Origin: Natronohydrobacter sp.
GTDB lineage: Bacteria; Pseudomonadota; Alphaproteobacteria; Rhodobacterales; Rhodobacteraceae
NCBI GenBank assembly: GCA_007118445.1
Contig: SKRP01000128.1
Location: 1-10,588, forward strand
Direction: 5' to 3'
Length of the DNA stretch: 10,588 bases
The position numbers were made by a program, and so were the translations under genes. How positions within the stretch are numbered: the stretch's first letter is position 1; each line of letters starts with the position of its first letter. The notes beneath the pieces were generated by a model that was given only the letters and a program-made list of their open reading frames with translations, ran no database searches and had not been told where the DNA came from. Positions 1 through 6,150 of this stretch are shown piece by piece.

Positions 1-438
1 CGTGCGCATATTGTGCAGGCGGTCCGCGAGCTTCACCAGAATGACGCGCAGGTCGCGCGACATGGCGATCAGCAATTTGCGGATATTCTCGGCCTGTTTC
101 GCCTCTGACGAGCTCAACTGCAGATTGGTCAGCTTGGTGACACCATCGACCAGTTCGGCAATCTCGGGGCCAAAGAGGCGCGCGACCTCGGAGAAGGTCG
201 ATTTCGTATCCTCGATCGTGTCATGCAGCAGGGCGGTGATGATGGTCGCATCATCAAGCTGCATCTGGGTCAGAAGTGCTGCCACGGCGACAGGATGCGT
301 GAAATAGGGCTCGCCGGAATGGCGGAACTGCCCCTCATGCATCTGCGCGCCGTAATCCCAGGCCTGCCGGATCAGGCTTTCGTCGCTGCGCGGGTTGTAA
401 TTGCGCACAAGCGCGATCAGGTCATCCTGCGAAATCAC
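1..438 (-). CDS. rsh: Bifunctional (p)ppGpp synthetase/hydrolase Rsh (RelA/SpoT family), N-terminal part, cut by window edge
   Basis: The first 146 residues of a RelA/SpoT-type enzyme, which makes and degrades the stringent-response alarmone (p)ppGpp in the cytoplasm. Only the HD hydrolase domain is visible. R39-H40-S41-G42-E43-P44 is followed by H48, then H72-D73 and E76-D77 (HDTIEDT), and D139 in DRLHNMRT at 139-146. H48, H72, D73 and D139 match the four manganese ligands known in Rel hydrolase domains, so hydrolase activity should be intact. The start is GTG at 438: the same frame has a TGA 8 codons upstream and no ATG between, and GAAAGG lies about 9 nt before the GTG. It sits 59 bp downstream of rpoZ on the same strand, an arrangement common across proteobacteria. 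Synthetase, TGS and ACT domains would lie beyond the left edge. Family call is firm; the full-length bifunctional role is inferred. Confidence 0.95.
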   Translation of the reverse strand, partial: MISQDDLIALVRNYNPRSDESLIRQAWDYGAQMHEGQFRHSGEPYFTHPVAVAALLTQMQLDDATIITALLHDTIEDTKSTFSEVARLFGPEIAELVDGVTKLTNLQLSSSEAKQAENIRKLLIAMSRDLRVILVKLADRLHNMRT

Positions 439-497
439 GCCTGTCGACCTTTCTGCCTGTCACGCGCGCCCCGGATATGCTGCCAGCGCAAGCGGCC

Positions 498-857
498 TCA
501 GCCCGCCTGCCCCTGCGCCTCCATCAGGGCGCGCAGCATCTGGGCCTCGTTCATGCCGTCCTGCTCGGGCAGATCCTGCTCGGGCCCGCCCATCAGCAGC
601 GCCATGTCGTCATCCTCGGGCATGTCGACCTCGATCTGGGTCTGCAGGCTCTCGATCATGCGCTCGCGCAGATGGTCGGCGGACTGGGTTTCCTCGGCGA
701 TTTCGCGCAGTGCCACGACAGGGTTCTTGTCATTGTCGCGATCCACTGTGATGGGTGCCCCGGCCGCGATTTCGCGGGCGCGATGCGAGGCCAATGCCAC
801 CAGTTCGAATCGGTTGGGAACCTTGTCTACGCAGTCTTCAACCGTCACGCGGGCCAT
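498..857 (-). CDS. rpoZ: DNA-directed RNA polymerase omega subunit
   Basis: A 119-residue omega subunit, which helps assemble RNA polymerase by binding beta-prime and forms part of the ppGpp binding site in proteobacterial enzymes. The N-terminal core is typical: ARVTVEDCVDKVPNRFELV at 2-20, then the LASHRAREI helix. After about residue 70 there is a long acidic tail (VDMPEDDD and similar) of the kind seen in alphaproteobacterial omegas; E. coli omega is 91 residues. The start ATG has GGAG 8 nt upstream. It is followed by rsh on the same strand, so the ppGpp-sensing subunit and the ppGpp enzyme are probably co-transcribed. A 92-bp gap separates it from folK and contains promoter-like sequence. 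Confidence 0.96.
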   Translation of the reverse strand: MARVTVEDCVDKVPNRFELVALASHRAREIAAGAPITVDRDNDKNPVVALREIAEETQSADHLRERMIESLQTQIEVDMPEDDDMALLMGGPEQDLPEQDGMNEAQMLRALMEAQGQAG

Positions 858-899
858 GGGGAACGCTCCATCTCATCTGAAAATCCGGATCAGAGGTTG

Positions 900-941
900 T
901 CCTTACTGCGCTCTGCAACATATATCAAGGGATGCTGTCAA
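900..941 (-). promoter_or_regulatory. Candidate rpoZ-rsh promoter region
   Basis: The 92-bp gap between the folK stop and the rpoZ ATG holds two overlapping minus-strand possibilities. A perfect -35 TTGACA (936-941) has only a weak -10 (TTGCAG, 913-918) at 17-bp spacing. A TTGATA (923-928) has TAAGGA (900-905) at 17-bp spacing. I cannot tell which is used. Read-through from folK is also possible. Confidence 0.4.
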
Positions 942-949
942 AAATGATT

Positions 950-1519
950 TCAGATCGGGACCATTCCCGCGAATGCGCGGGCGGGCAGGGCATCATGCAT
1001 TTCGGCGACGCTCAGCTGCAGCACCGGGTGACGCCAGTCCGGCGCGATTTCGCGCAATGGCGCCAGCACGAAGGCGCGATCCTGCAGTCGCGGATGCGGC
1101 AGCACCAGCCCGTCAGGCGCGCGCTGTTGCTGCGCCGCCGGATCGAGGCCCTGCCATTGCCGGAACGTGTCGATATCGGGCAGGATCAGATCGCCGACCG
1201 CCAGCAGATCGAGATCCAGCACCCTCGCGCCCCAGCGCCGCCTGCGCACGCGCCCCGCCCGCAACTCGATATCATGAAGCAGCGCGAGAATACCCTGTGC
1301 CGCAACGTCACTGCGGGCCAGCAGGGCAGCATTCACGAAATCGGGACCGGAACCCTGCGGCACTGCCGGCGTGCGCCAGAACCGGCTGACATGCATAACC
1401 TCAAGATCCGACTTGCGAATTTCTGCCACGGCCGCTGCGATTTCCGCCTGCGGACTATCCATATGCCCCGGCAGATTAGCCCCAAGAGCAATCGCCACAG
1501 GATTGTATTTTCTTGCCAT
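950..1519 (-). CDS. folK: 2-amino-4-hydroxy-6-hydroxymethyldihydropteridine pyrophosphokinase (HPPK)
   Basis: HPPK transfers pyrophosphate from ATP to 6-hydroxymethyl-7,8-dihydropterin, the step before dihydropteroate synthase in folate synthesis. With the chosen start the protein has 189 residues, slightly longer than E. coli FolK (159). Signature elements are in order: ALGANLPG at 11-18, VSRFWRTPAVP at 44-54, GPDFVNAA at 58-65, LLHDIE at 80-85, RRRWGARVLDLDLLAVGD at 93-110 with D102 and D104 as the expected magnesium ligands, and LPHPRLQDRAFVLAPL at 140-155. The reading frame is open upstream to 1594, but ATG 1519 gives the normal distance to the ALGAN strand and has AGGA about 11 nt upstream; ATG 1555 is the alternative. 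The gene is divergent from the NYN gene. It is not beside folP or folB here. Confidence 0.94.
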   Translation of the reverse strand: MARKYNPVAIALGANLPGHMDSPQAEIAAAVAEIRKSDLEVMHVSRFWRTPAVPQGSGPDFVNAALLARSDVAAQGILALLHDIELRAGRVRRRRWGARVLDLDLLAVGDLILPDIDTFRQWQGLDPAAQQQRAPDGLVLPHPRLQDRAFVLAPLREIAPDWRHPVLQLSVAEMHDALPARAFAGMVPI

Positions 1520-1585
1520 ATCACTATCTGTCCTGCAGAGTTGAGCGAAGGGCATTTCGTGCCTGACCCCTCTCGGGGTTGCGCG

Positions 1586-1613
1586 CTCATACACTTGGAT
1601 TTGAATTTTGCAA
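1586..1613 (-). promoter_or_regulatory. Candidate folK promoter
   Basis: On the minus strand TTGCAA (1608-1613) and TATGAG (1586-1591) are separated by 16 bp, pointing into folK with a leader of about 60 nt. The -35 overlaps the ribosome-binding region of the divergent NYN gene. This is a motif match only. Confidence 0.35.
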
Positions 1614-1623
1614 GGTCTAACTC

Positions 1624-2199
1624 ATGTTCTACAAAGACGAGCGGCTCGCGCTCTTCATAGACGGTGCGAATCTCTATGCGGCCGGGAAGGCACTGGGCTT
1701 CGACATCGACTACAAGCTTCTGCGGCAGGAGTTCATGCGTCGTGGCAAGCTGCTACGTGCGTTCTATTACACGGCCCTGCTCGAGAATGACGACTACTCT
1801 CCGATCCGCCCGCTGGTCGATTGGCTACACTATAATGGTTACAATATGGTGACGAAGCCTGCGAAGGAATACACCGACTCGATGGGTCGGCGTAAGGTCA
1901 AGGGCAATATGGATATCGAACTGGCTGTGGATGCGATGGAACTCGCGCCGCGTCTCGATCATGCGGTTTTGTTCTCGGGCGATGGCGATTTCCGTCCGCT
2001 GGTGGAAAGCCTGCAGCGTCAGGGTGTGCGGGTCTCGGTCGTGTCGACCATCCGCAGCACACCGCCGATGATCGCAGATGACCTGCGCCGCCAGGCCGAT
2101 AACTTCATCGAGCTTGACGAATTGCGCGAGGTGATCGGTCGTCCGCCACGCGAACCGCGCTATGAACGCGAACCGGCAGTGGAAGTCACCGAAAGCTGA
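1624..2199 (+). CDS. NYN-domain (LabA/DUF88-like) predicted ribonuclease
   Basis: A 191-residue protein of the NYN superfamily, PIN-like proteins related to the LabA/DUF88 group that are thought to be metal-dependent RNases. The expected acidic cluster is present: FIDGANLY at 11-18 (D13, N16), GNMDIELAVDAM at 94-105 (D97, D103) and FSGDGDFRPLV at 117-127 (D120, D122). A conserved KPAKE segment lies at 78-82. The tail after about 170 (PPREPRYEREPAVE) is charged and probably disordered. AAGG lies about 9 nt before the ATG. The gene stands alone on the plus strand, divergent from folK and ending just before a strong terminator. Its RNA target is unknown; RNase activity is inferred from the family. 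There is no signal peptide or membrane segment, so it should be cytoplasmic. Confidence 0.9.
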   Translation: MFYKDERLALFIDGANLYAAGKALGFDIDYKLLRQEFMRRGKLLRAFYYTALLENDDYSPIRPLVDWLHYNGYNMVTKPAKEYTDSMGRRKVKGNMDIELAVDAMELAPRLDHAVLFSGDGDFRPLVESLQRQGVRVSVVSTIRSTPPMIADDLRRQADNFIELDELREVIGRPPREPRYEREPAVEVTES

Positions 2200-2220
2200 T
2201 TCTGGCCCTGCCGGAAACGT

Positions 2221-2261
2221 GACAGAAAAGGGGCAGTCCGTCGGACTGCCCCTTTTCTGTC
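2221..2261. terminator. Perfect inverted repeat, likely bidirectional intrinsic terminator
   Basis: A 19-bp perfect stem (2221-2239 with 2243-2261) closes on the 3-nt loop GTC. The GC core GGGGCAGTCC/GGACTGCCCC is flanked by AAAA on one arm and TTTT on the other, so each strand reads as a GC hairpin followed by a T-run. It lies 21 bp after the NYN stop and also faces the GNAT gene, so it can end both convergent transcripts. Confidence 0.93.
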
Positions 2262-2386
2262 TGCACGGCAATATGCTTCGGGTGCCGCGCCAGGCTGATC
2301 CGACAGGCAGGCCCCGCGCCTGTGCGCAGTTTCGCTGCAGCACAGCCACATCTGCCCCATCGCGCAGGCATGGGTGGAACAGGTCG

Positions 2387-2929
2387 TCACATCCGCCGGA
2401 TATAGGTCCAGGTCGGGACCAGAGCTGCGCGCGCGATGGAATAGGCTTCCGCATCGCCCAGATAATCAAAGCCCGCATTGGTCAGCACATGCGCCGAGGC
2501 CGGATTATCCTGAAACACTTCGGCAAAGAGCGTACGCGCCTGATGCGGATTGGCCTTGATCACAGCACGCACGCCTTCCGAGGCAAAACCCGCATTCCAG
2601 AAAGCCGGAGCCACCCAGAACCCGATCTGGCTTTGCTGCCGGTCCAGCGGTTTGAGCGACAACAGCCCCATCACCTGCGATGCACCCGAGACAGACCCGT
2701 CCAGCACCCAGACATCCTCTTCCCGGTCCGGTGCAAGCGAGCGTTCGATGAACTGGCGCGTCGCGCCGGGCGGCAGCGGGTGCGGGATCGACCTTGTGCC
2801 CTCGGCCAGCCGCCTGTCCCCGGTATAGAGCGCCAGCAGCCCCTCATCTGCCTGTTGCAACGGGCGCAGCACAAGGCGCGCAGTGGTCATGATGGGTTGA
2901 TCGGCGCGGATTGCGCTGTCGATATTCAT
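2387..2929 (-). CDS. GNAT-family N-acetyltransferase (RimJ/RimL-like)
   Basis: A 180-residue acetyl-CoA-dependent acetyltransferase of the RimJ/RimL (Acetyltransf_3) type. Visible features are TTARLVLRPLQQADEGLL at 15-32, the usual first strand and helix; GFWVAPAFWNAGFASEGVRA, where the acetyl-CoA pyrophosphate-binding turn is a diverged NAGFASEG instead of the usual R/Q-x-x-G-x-G/A; and NPASAHVLTNAGF, the typical 'N..S..vl.k.GF' helix near the C-terminus. The start at 2929 is chosen because AGGAGAG lies 7 nt upstream; the frame is open further upstream, but with no better site, and ATG 2890 lacks a Shine-Dalgarno. Rhodobacteraceae often have acetyltransferases next to rplU-rpmA, and here one follows the rpmA terminator. 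The substrate (protein N-terminus or small molecule) cannot be told. Confidence 0.87.
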   Translation of the reverse strand: MNIDSAIRADQPIMTTARLVLRPLQQADEGLLALYTGDRRLAEGTRSIPHPLPPGATRQFIERSLAPDREEDVWVLDGSVSGASQVMGLLSLKPLDRQQSQIGFWVAPAFWNAGFASEGVRAVIKANPHQARTLFAEVFQDNPASAHVLTNAGFDYLGDAEAYSIARAALVPTWTYIRRM

Positions 2930-3011
2930 GCTCAACTCTCCTGTCAGGCCGCAGCCTGCCCTCCTCGACTTTCGCGCATGCAGCCCGCGCCCGATATAGG
3001 AACGGACCGCA

Positions 3012-3048
3012 TCAAATACAAACAGGGCCGGCATATCTGCCGACCCTG
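3012..3048 (-). terminator. Intrinsic terminator of rplU-rpmA
   Basis: Starting 28 nt after the rpmA stop, the minus-strand RNA forms an 11-bp stem (3023-3033 with 3038-3048, one U-G wobble) with loop GATA, followed by TTTGTATTTG. This separates rplU-rpmA from the GNAT gene, so GNAT is probably expressed by partial read-through or from its own promoter in 2930-3011. Confidence 0.85.
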
Positions 3049-3075
3049 CTTACATCCGAAATGTAACTGTTCGGC

Positions 3076-3345
3076 TTATTCGGCGGCAGTCTCCATCGGC
3101 ACGACGGATACGAAGCTGCGCCCCTTGAGACCCTTGGTAAAGGCAATGCGGCCTTCGGTCAGGGCAAAAAGCGTATGATCGCGGCCCATGCCGACATTGG
3201 CACCTGGCCAATGCTTGGTGCCGCGCTGACGCACGATGATATTGCCAGGGATGACGTGCTGGCCGCCATAAAGCTTCACGCCAAGGCGACGACCGGCTGA
3301 GTCGCGCCCGTTACGGGATGAACCGCCTGCTTTCTTGTGTGCCAT
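3076..3345 (-). CDS. rpmA: 50S ribosomal protein L27
   Basis: An 89-residue L27, whose N-terminal tail reaches toward the peptidyl-transferase centre. The family signature is clear: AHKKAGGSSRNGRDS at 2-16, RRLGVKLYGGQ and VIPGNIIVRQRGTKHWPG. The protein begins directly with the mature MAHKKAGG form, without the cleavable N-terminal extension seen in Firmicutes. The AAGGAG ribosome-binding site lies within the last codons of rplU and only 6 bp separate the genes, so translation is likely coupled. A terminator follows 28 nt after the stop. Confidence 0.98.
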   Translation of the reverse strand: MAHKKAGGSSRNGRDSAGRRLGVKLYGGQHVIPGNIIVRQRGTKHWPGANVGMGRDHTLFALTEGRIAFTKGLKGRSFVSVVPMETAAE

Positions 3346-3351
3346 GGGGGA

Positions 3352-4026
3352 TTACTCCTTTTCGGCTTCGAATTGTTTGGCCTGGTCGATCCAGCCATCA
3401 CGCTCGATGCGACCCTTGAAGGACAGCTGATCATCCATATAGGCAATCTCTTCCGGGGACCAAGCGGCGATCTGGTCGAAATGAAACACGCCGTTCTTGT
3501 GCAGCAGCCCTTCGAGCTTGGGGCCGACGCCCGAGATGCGCTTCAGATCGTCTGGCTGGCCGTCGCGTGCTTCTGTCAGCAGGTTCGCAGGCTTGCTGGC
3601 CGCTACTTCCGGGATCGCTGTGTCCGCCTTGGGGGCGGTCACCGGAGCATCAGCGGCCCAGTCCTTGACCGAGCCCGTGCCGATCGCGGCTTTCACGCCC
3701 GATGCATCCGCGCCCGAGGCCAGAATATCGGTGATCTTCACCAGCGTCAGTTTCTGGCGGTGACCCTTGGTGCGCTGCGAGCTGTGCTTGCGGCGGCGCT
3801 TGACATAATGAATGACCTTGTCGGCCTTGATCTGGTCGATCACTTCGGCCTGAACGCCGGCGCCTTCGACAATGGGCGCACCGACAACCGGGCTGTCACC
3901 GCCCAGCATCAGGATGTCATTGAACTGGACTGTTTCACCAGCCTGGGCGGCAATGCGCTCGACGCGCAGCAGATCGCCTGCCTGCACGCGGTATTGCTTG
4001 CCACCGGTTTTGAGGACCGCAAACAT
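3352..4026 (-). CDS. rplU: 50S ribosomal protein L21 with C-terminal helix-hairpin-helix extension
   Basis: Residues 1-101 are a complete L21 (MFAVLKTGGKQYRVQAGD at 1-18; VIHYVKRRRKHSSQRTKGHR at 71-90), which binds 23S rRNA. The protein runs on to 224 residues, about twice the usual length of around 103. Residues 102-155 form an Ala/Asp/Pro-rich linker. Residues 159-219 form a second domain with a helix-hairpin-helix signature (RISGVGPKLEGLLHKNGV at 163-180), then FDQIAAWSPEEI and FKGRIERDGWIDQA. I recall similar tails annotated on L21 proteins of Rhodobacterales, and a related module on some NuoE proteins. There is no frameshift or stop between the parts. The start ATG has AAGGAAAG about 6-8 nt upstream. 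rplU leads the rplU-rpmA operon from a strong promoter. Confidence 0.97.
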   Translation of the reverse strand: MFAVLKTGGKQYRVQAGDLLRVERIAAQAGETVQFNDILMLGGDSPVVGAPIVEGAGVQAEVIDQIKADKVIHYVKRRRKHSSQRTKGHRQKLTLVKITDILASGADASGVKAAIGTGSVKDWAADAPVTAPKADTAIPEVAASKPANLLTEARDGQPDDLKRISGVGPKLEGLLHKNGVFHFDQIAAWSPEEIAYMDDQLSFKGRIERDGWIDQAKQFEAEKE

Positions 4027-4157
4027 CGGGTCTTTCCTTCTTCACTCTGCCGCGCCCTGTGGCCCCTGTGGAAAACAGGCGTTTGGTGCTCTCGGGCTGC
4101 GTGTCCGGCATATCCGGACAATAACTGCGTGCCGCGCGGACCGGATGCCCGAACGGA
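4027..4157 (-). promoter_or_regulatory. Structured 5' leader of rplU-rpmA
   Basis: About 130 nt lie between the predicted transcription start and the rplU ATG. It contains a 7-bp perfect hairpin (4102-4108 with 4114-4120, 5-nt loop), a small hairpin CCTGT/ACAGG (4065-4079), and the segment 4141-4149, which can pair with 4107-4117 (2-nt bulge) and so compete with the first hairpin. CACGCAG-like repeats flank the main hairpin. Long leaders on ribosomal protein operons often mediate autoregulation; here that is inference. Confidence 0.45.
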
Positions 4158-4163
4158 AGCTGG

Positions 4164-4192
4164 CATATGCGCGAAACCCCCGGCGCTGTCAA
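4164..4192 (-). promoter_or_regulatory. rplU-rpmA promoter
   Basis: A perfect -35 TTGACA (4187-4192), a 17-bp spacer and a -10 CATATG (4164-4169) on the minus strand. It lies between the PagL-like gene and rplU and predicts a start near 4157. This is the best housekeeping-type promoter match in the window. Confidence 0.75.
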
Positions 4193-4249
4193 GCAGCAGT
4201 GATGCGCATGGATGGCAGCAGGACCGCCTGCGCCCTGCGCCGACTGATG

Positions 4250-4717
4250 CTACTTCAGCGCGACACTGTAGAACAGATAGCCGGTATTCAGCCCCGGATT
4301 GGATTTGTAAATCCCGGCATTGGAACGGTGATCCAGCCCGATGCCGATTTCCGTGCCGGACGGCCGCCTGAATCCGAGATCCAGCGCCGAGCGAAACTCC
4401 ACCGGACCACCGAGCGCGGGCCCTGTCCCGCGCCTGTGCAGCCCCGCCATCGAGCTTGCGCGCAGGAACAACTCGCTCAGCCCCGGCTGCCAGGTGATCG
4501 CGGCACCCGCGCCAAGCCAGGCAGACCCGTTGCTGCCAAACGAAGCCCCCAGCACAGGCTGAATTCTGCCGCAACAGGGGGCCAGATAGCGCAACCCGGC
4601 TTCCGGGGCGCTGCCGGTCATCTGCTGGCCGAAACTGGCAATGATACGGGACGATTCGGCCAGCAAAGACGTGCCAAGGCCAAGAAGGCAGAGCAGACCC
4701 GCCAGAAAAATGCGCAT
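4250..4717 (-). CDS. PagL-like acyloxyacyl hydrolase/lipid A 3-O-deacylase family protein, catalytic Glu replaced
   Basis: A 155-residue exported protein. Residues 1-20 form a signal peptide (short basic start, Leu/Gly-rich core, cleavage likely after LLA-20). The rest alternates short Gly-rich strands like a small outer-membrane barrel and ends with aromatic-rich YLFYSVALK. The motif DHRSNAGIYKSNPGLN at 129-144 matches the C-terminal active site of PagL enzymes, which remove the 3-O acyl chain from lipid A. H130, S132 and N133 are present, but the Glu expected 12 residues after the Ser (H126, S128, E140 in Pseudomonas PagL) is N144. C48-C49 is an odd adjacent pair. The start at 4717 is chosen for the signal peptide and AAGGA about 10 nt upstream. 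It could be an active variant or a structural paralogue. The gene stands alone between DUF1491 and the rplU promoter. Confidence 0.72.
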   Translation of the reverse strand: MRIFLAGLLCLLGLGTSLLAESSRIIASFGQQMTGSAPEAGLRYLAPCCGRIQPVLGASFGSNGSAWLGAGAAITWQPGLSELFLRASSMAGLHRRGTGPALGGPVEFRSALDLGFRRPSGTEIGIGLDHRSNAGIYKSNPGLNTGYLFYSVALK

Positions 4718-4915
4718 TCCGAAACCATCCTTTGCAATAAACCACAGACAGCCGAAGGGATCGAAAAAGCCCCTGATGCGGCTCTGAAACTGCAGGAACA
4801 AACAAGGGAAACGCGCTGGCAAGTCAATCCTGCCGGTCTCTCAACCGCAGATTGCGGCCCGAAAACCACACCCATGTTGCAAATACGCCGCAGGCATCCA
4901 AAGCCCGACCGCATG

Positions 4916-5242
4916 TCATTCCGGGTTCTGCAGAAAATCCCGCCCGCGCGCATCCTCAACCTCGATCACCCAGAGATCGGGGTCAAAACCGCGCTGGCGC
5001 GCAATTGCCGCATCGATCTCGGGTTCCGGGCCTTCGATCAGCACGCGCCAGACCCGTGCATCCTGCGCCAGATCATATTCACGCAGAAAGGCGCGCGCTG
5101 TTCCATCCAGCAGGGCAAGCTTGACCAGCACTTCCCCGGCCGTGTCATCCCCGCGCGCGATCACATAGGCCGGGATGCCCTCGATCTGCAACCGCCGCAG
5201 ATAGGCCGCAACCCAGATGCCGCTGGCCAGCCGCGCGCTCAT
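4916..5242 (-). CDS. DUF1491 family protein
   Basis: A 108-residue protein that I recognise as DUF1491, a small family confined largely to alphaproteobacteria and without known function. It starts with ARLASGIWVAAYLRRLQIEG, has a charged middle (REYDLAQDARVWRVLIEGPE), and ends in a helix rich in acidic residues with DPDLWVIEVED. There is no signal peptide or membrane segment. Its ATG overlaps the era stop by 4 nt (ATGA, 5239-5242), so its translation is coupled to era. That coupling makes a link to ribosome assembly or the same expression programme plausible, but nothing in the sequence shows a function. No obvious terminator follows. Confidence 0.85.
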   Translation of the reverse strand: MSARLASGIWVAAYLRRLQIEGIPAYVIARGDDTAGEVLVKLALLDGTARAFLREYDLAQDARVWRVLIEGPEPEIDAAIARQRGFDPDLWVIEVEDARGRDFLQNPE

Positions 5243-6150
5243 GAATTGCCGTCGCGGAACTCCAGCCCCATCTCGGAATAGCGCTCGGCGTCCTCCATCC
5301 AGTTCTCGCGGACCTTCACCTGCAGGAACAGATGCACCGGGCGGCCCAGAAACTCGGCAATTTCAGCGCGCGCGGCCTGTGAAATCGCCTTGATCGTCTC
5401 GCCCTTGTTGCCCAGCACGATCCCCTTATGGCCGTCGCGCATCACATAGATCATCTGGTCGATCCGCACGGACCCATCCTTGCGCTCCTGCCAGCTTTCG
5501 GTCTCGACCGTCAACTGATAGGGCAGTTCCTCATGCAGGCGCAGGGTCAGCTTCTCGCGGGTCATTTCAGCGGCGATCATGCGCATGGGCAGATCGGCGA
5601 TCTGATCTTCGGGGTAAAGCCAGGGGCTTTCAGGCAGGGTTTCGGCCAGCCAGCGGCGCAGATCGTCAACCCCGTGGCCCTTTTCGGCAGAGATCATGAA
5701 AGTGCGCGCAAACGGATAGGCGTCATTGAGCTTCGCCGAGAGCGCCAGCAGCGCTTCAGCTTTCACCCGGTCGATCTTGTTGATGGCCAGCGCCACAGTC
5801 TGTTTGGGGCTGATGCGATCCTTCAGCGCGTCGATGATGGCCTGCGTGCCGTCTGTCATCCCGCGATGTGCCTCGACCAGCAGCACGACGATATCGGCAT
5901 CCGCAGCCCCGCCCCAGGCAGCGGCAACCATCGCGCGGTCCAGGCGGCGGCGTGGGCGAAACAGACCCGGCGTGTCCACAAAGACGATCTGCGCCTCCCC
6001 TTCCAGCGCCACGCCACGAATACGGGCGCGCGTCGTCTGCACCTTGTGGGTGACGATCGAGACCTTTGCCCCCACCATGCGATTGGTCAGGGTGGATTTC
6101 CCGGCATTGGGTTCACCGATCAGCGCCACGAAACCTGCGCGTGTTGTCAT
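5239..6150 (-). CDS. era: GTPase Era
   Basis: A 303-residue Era, a GTPase that binds the 3' end of 16S rRNA during 30S assembly. All GTPase motifs are visible: G1 GEPNAGKS at 12-19, a Thr-rich switch I (TTRARIRG, 39-46), G3 DTPGL at 59-63, G4 NKID at 124-127 and G5 SAE at 154-156. The C-terminal KH domain has its GxxG loop at 247-250 (GNKG) and the usual end (VKVRENWMEDAERYSEMGLEF). The length matches the family. The start ATG overlaps the stop of the transporter gene by 4 nt. Era normally acts after RNase III processing of rRNA, and rnc lies two genes upstream in the same operon. Confidence 0.98.
   Translation of the reverse strand: MTTRAGFVALIGEPNAGKSTLTNRMVGAKVSIVTHKVQTTRARIRGVALEGEAQIVFVDTPGLFRPRRRLDRAMVAAAWGGAADADIVVLLVEAHRGMTDGTQAIIDALKDRISPKQTVALAINKIDRVKAEALLALSAKLNDAYPFARTFMISAEKGHGVDDLRRWLAETLPESPWLYPEDQIADLPMRMIAAEMTREKLTLRLHEELPYQLTVETESWQERKDGSVRIDQMIYVMRDGHKGIVLGNKGETIKAISQAARAEIAEFLGRPVHLFLQVKVRENWMEDAERYSEMGLEFRDGNS

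Noticed and set aside
1520..1594. N-terminal extension of FolK to 1594
   Set aside because: The extra 25 residues precede the conserved ALGAN strand, match nothing in the family, and would cover the candidate folK leader; ATG 1519 gives a normal FolK.
2262..2386. Possible small RNA between the terminator and the GNAT stop
   Set aside because: It holds only a bulged ACAGGC/GCCTGT stem, with no promoter and no dedicated terminator. It reads as a 3' untranslated region.
4822..4827. TTGACT as a -35 for the PagL-like gene on the minus strand
   Set aside because: No reasonable -10 lies 16-18 bp downstream, so a promoter call is not justified.
4845..4857. Short hairpin CCGCA/TGCGG between DUF1491 and the PagL-like gene
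   Set aside because: Only 5 bp plus possible wobbles and no T-run after it. It is too weak to call a terminator, and the rest of 4718-4915 shows nothing else convincing.
3872..5281. 469-codon plus-strand ORF across rplU, the PagL-like gene and DUF1491
   Set aside because: It spans three genes and their spacers on the other strand and has no domain pattern. Long open antisense frames are common at this GC content.
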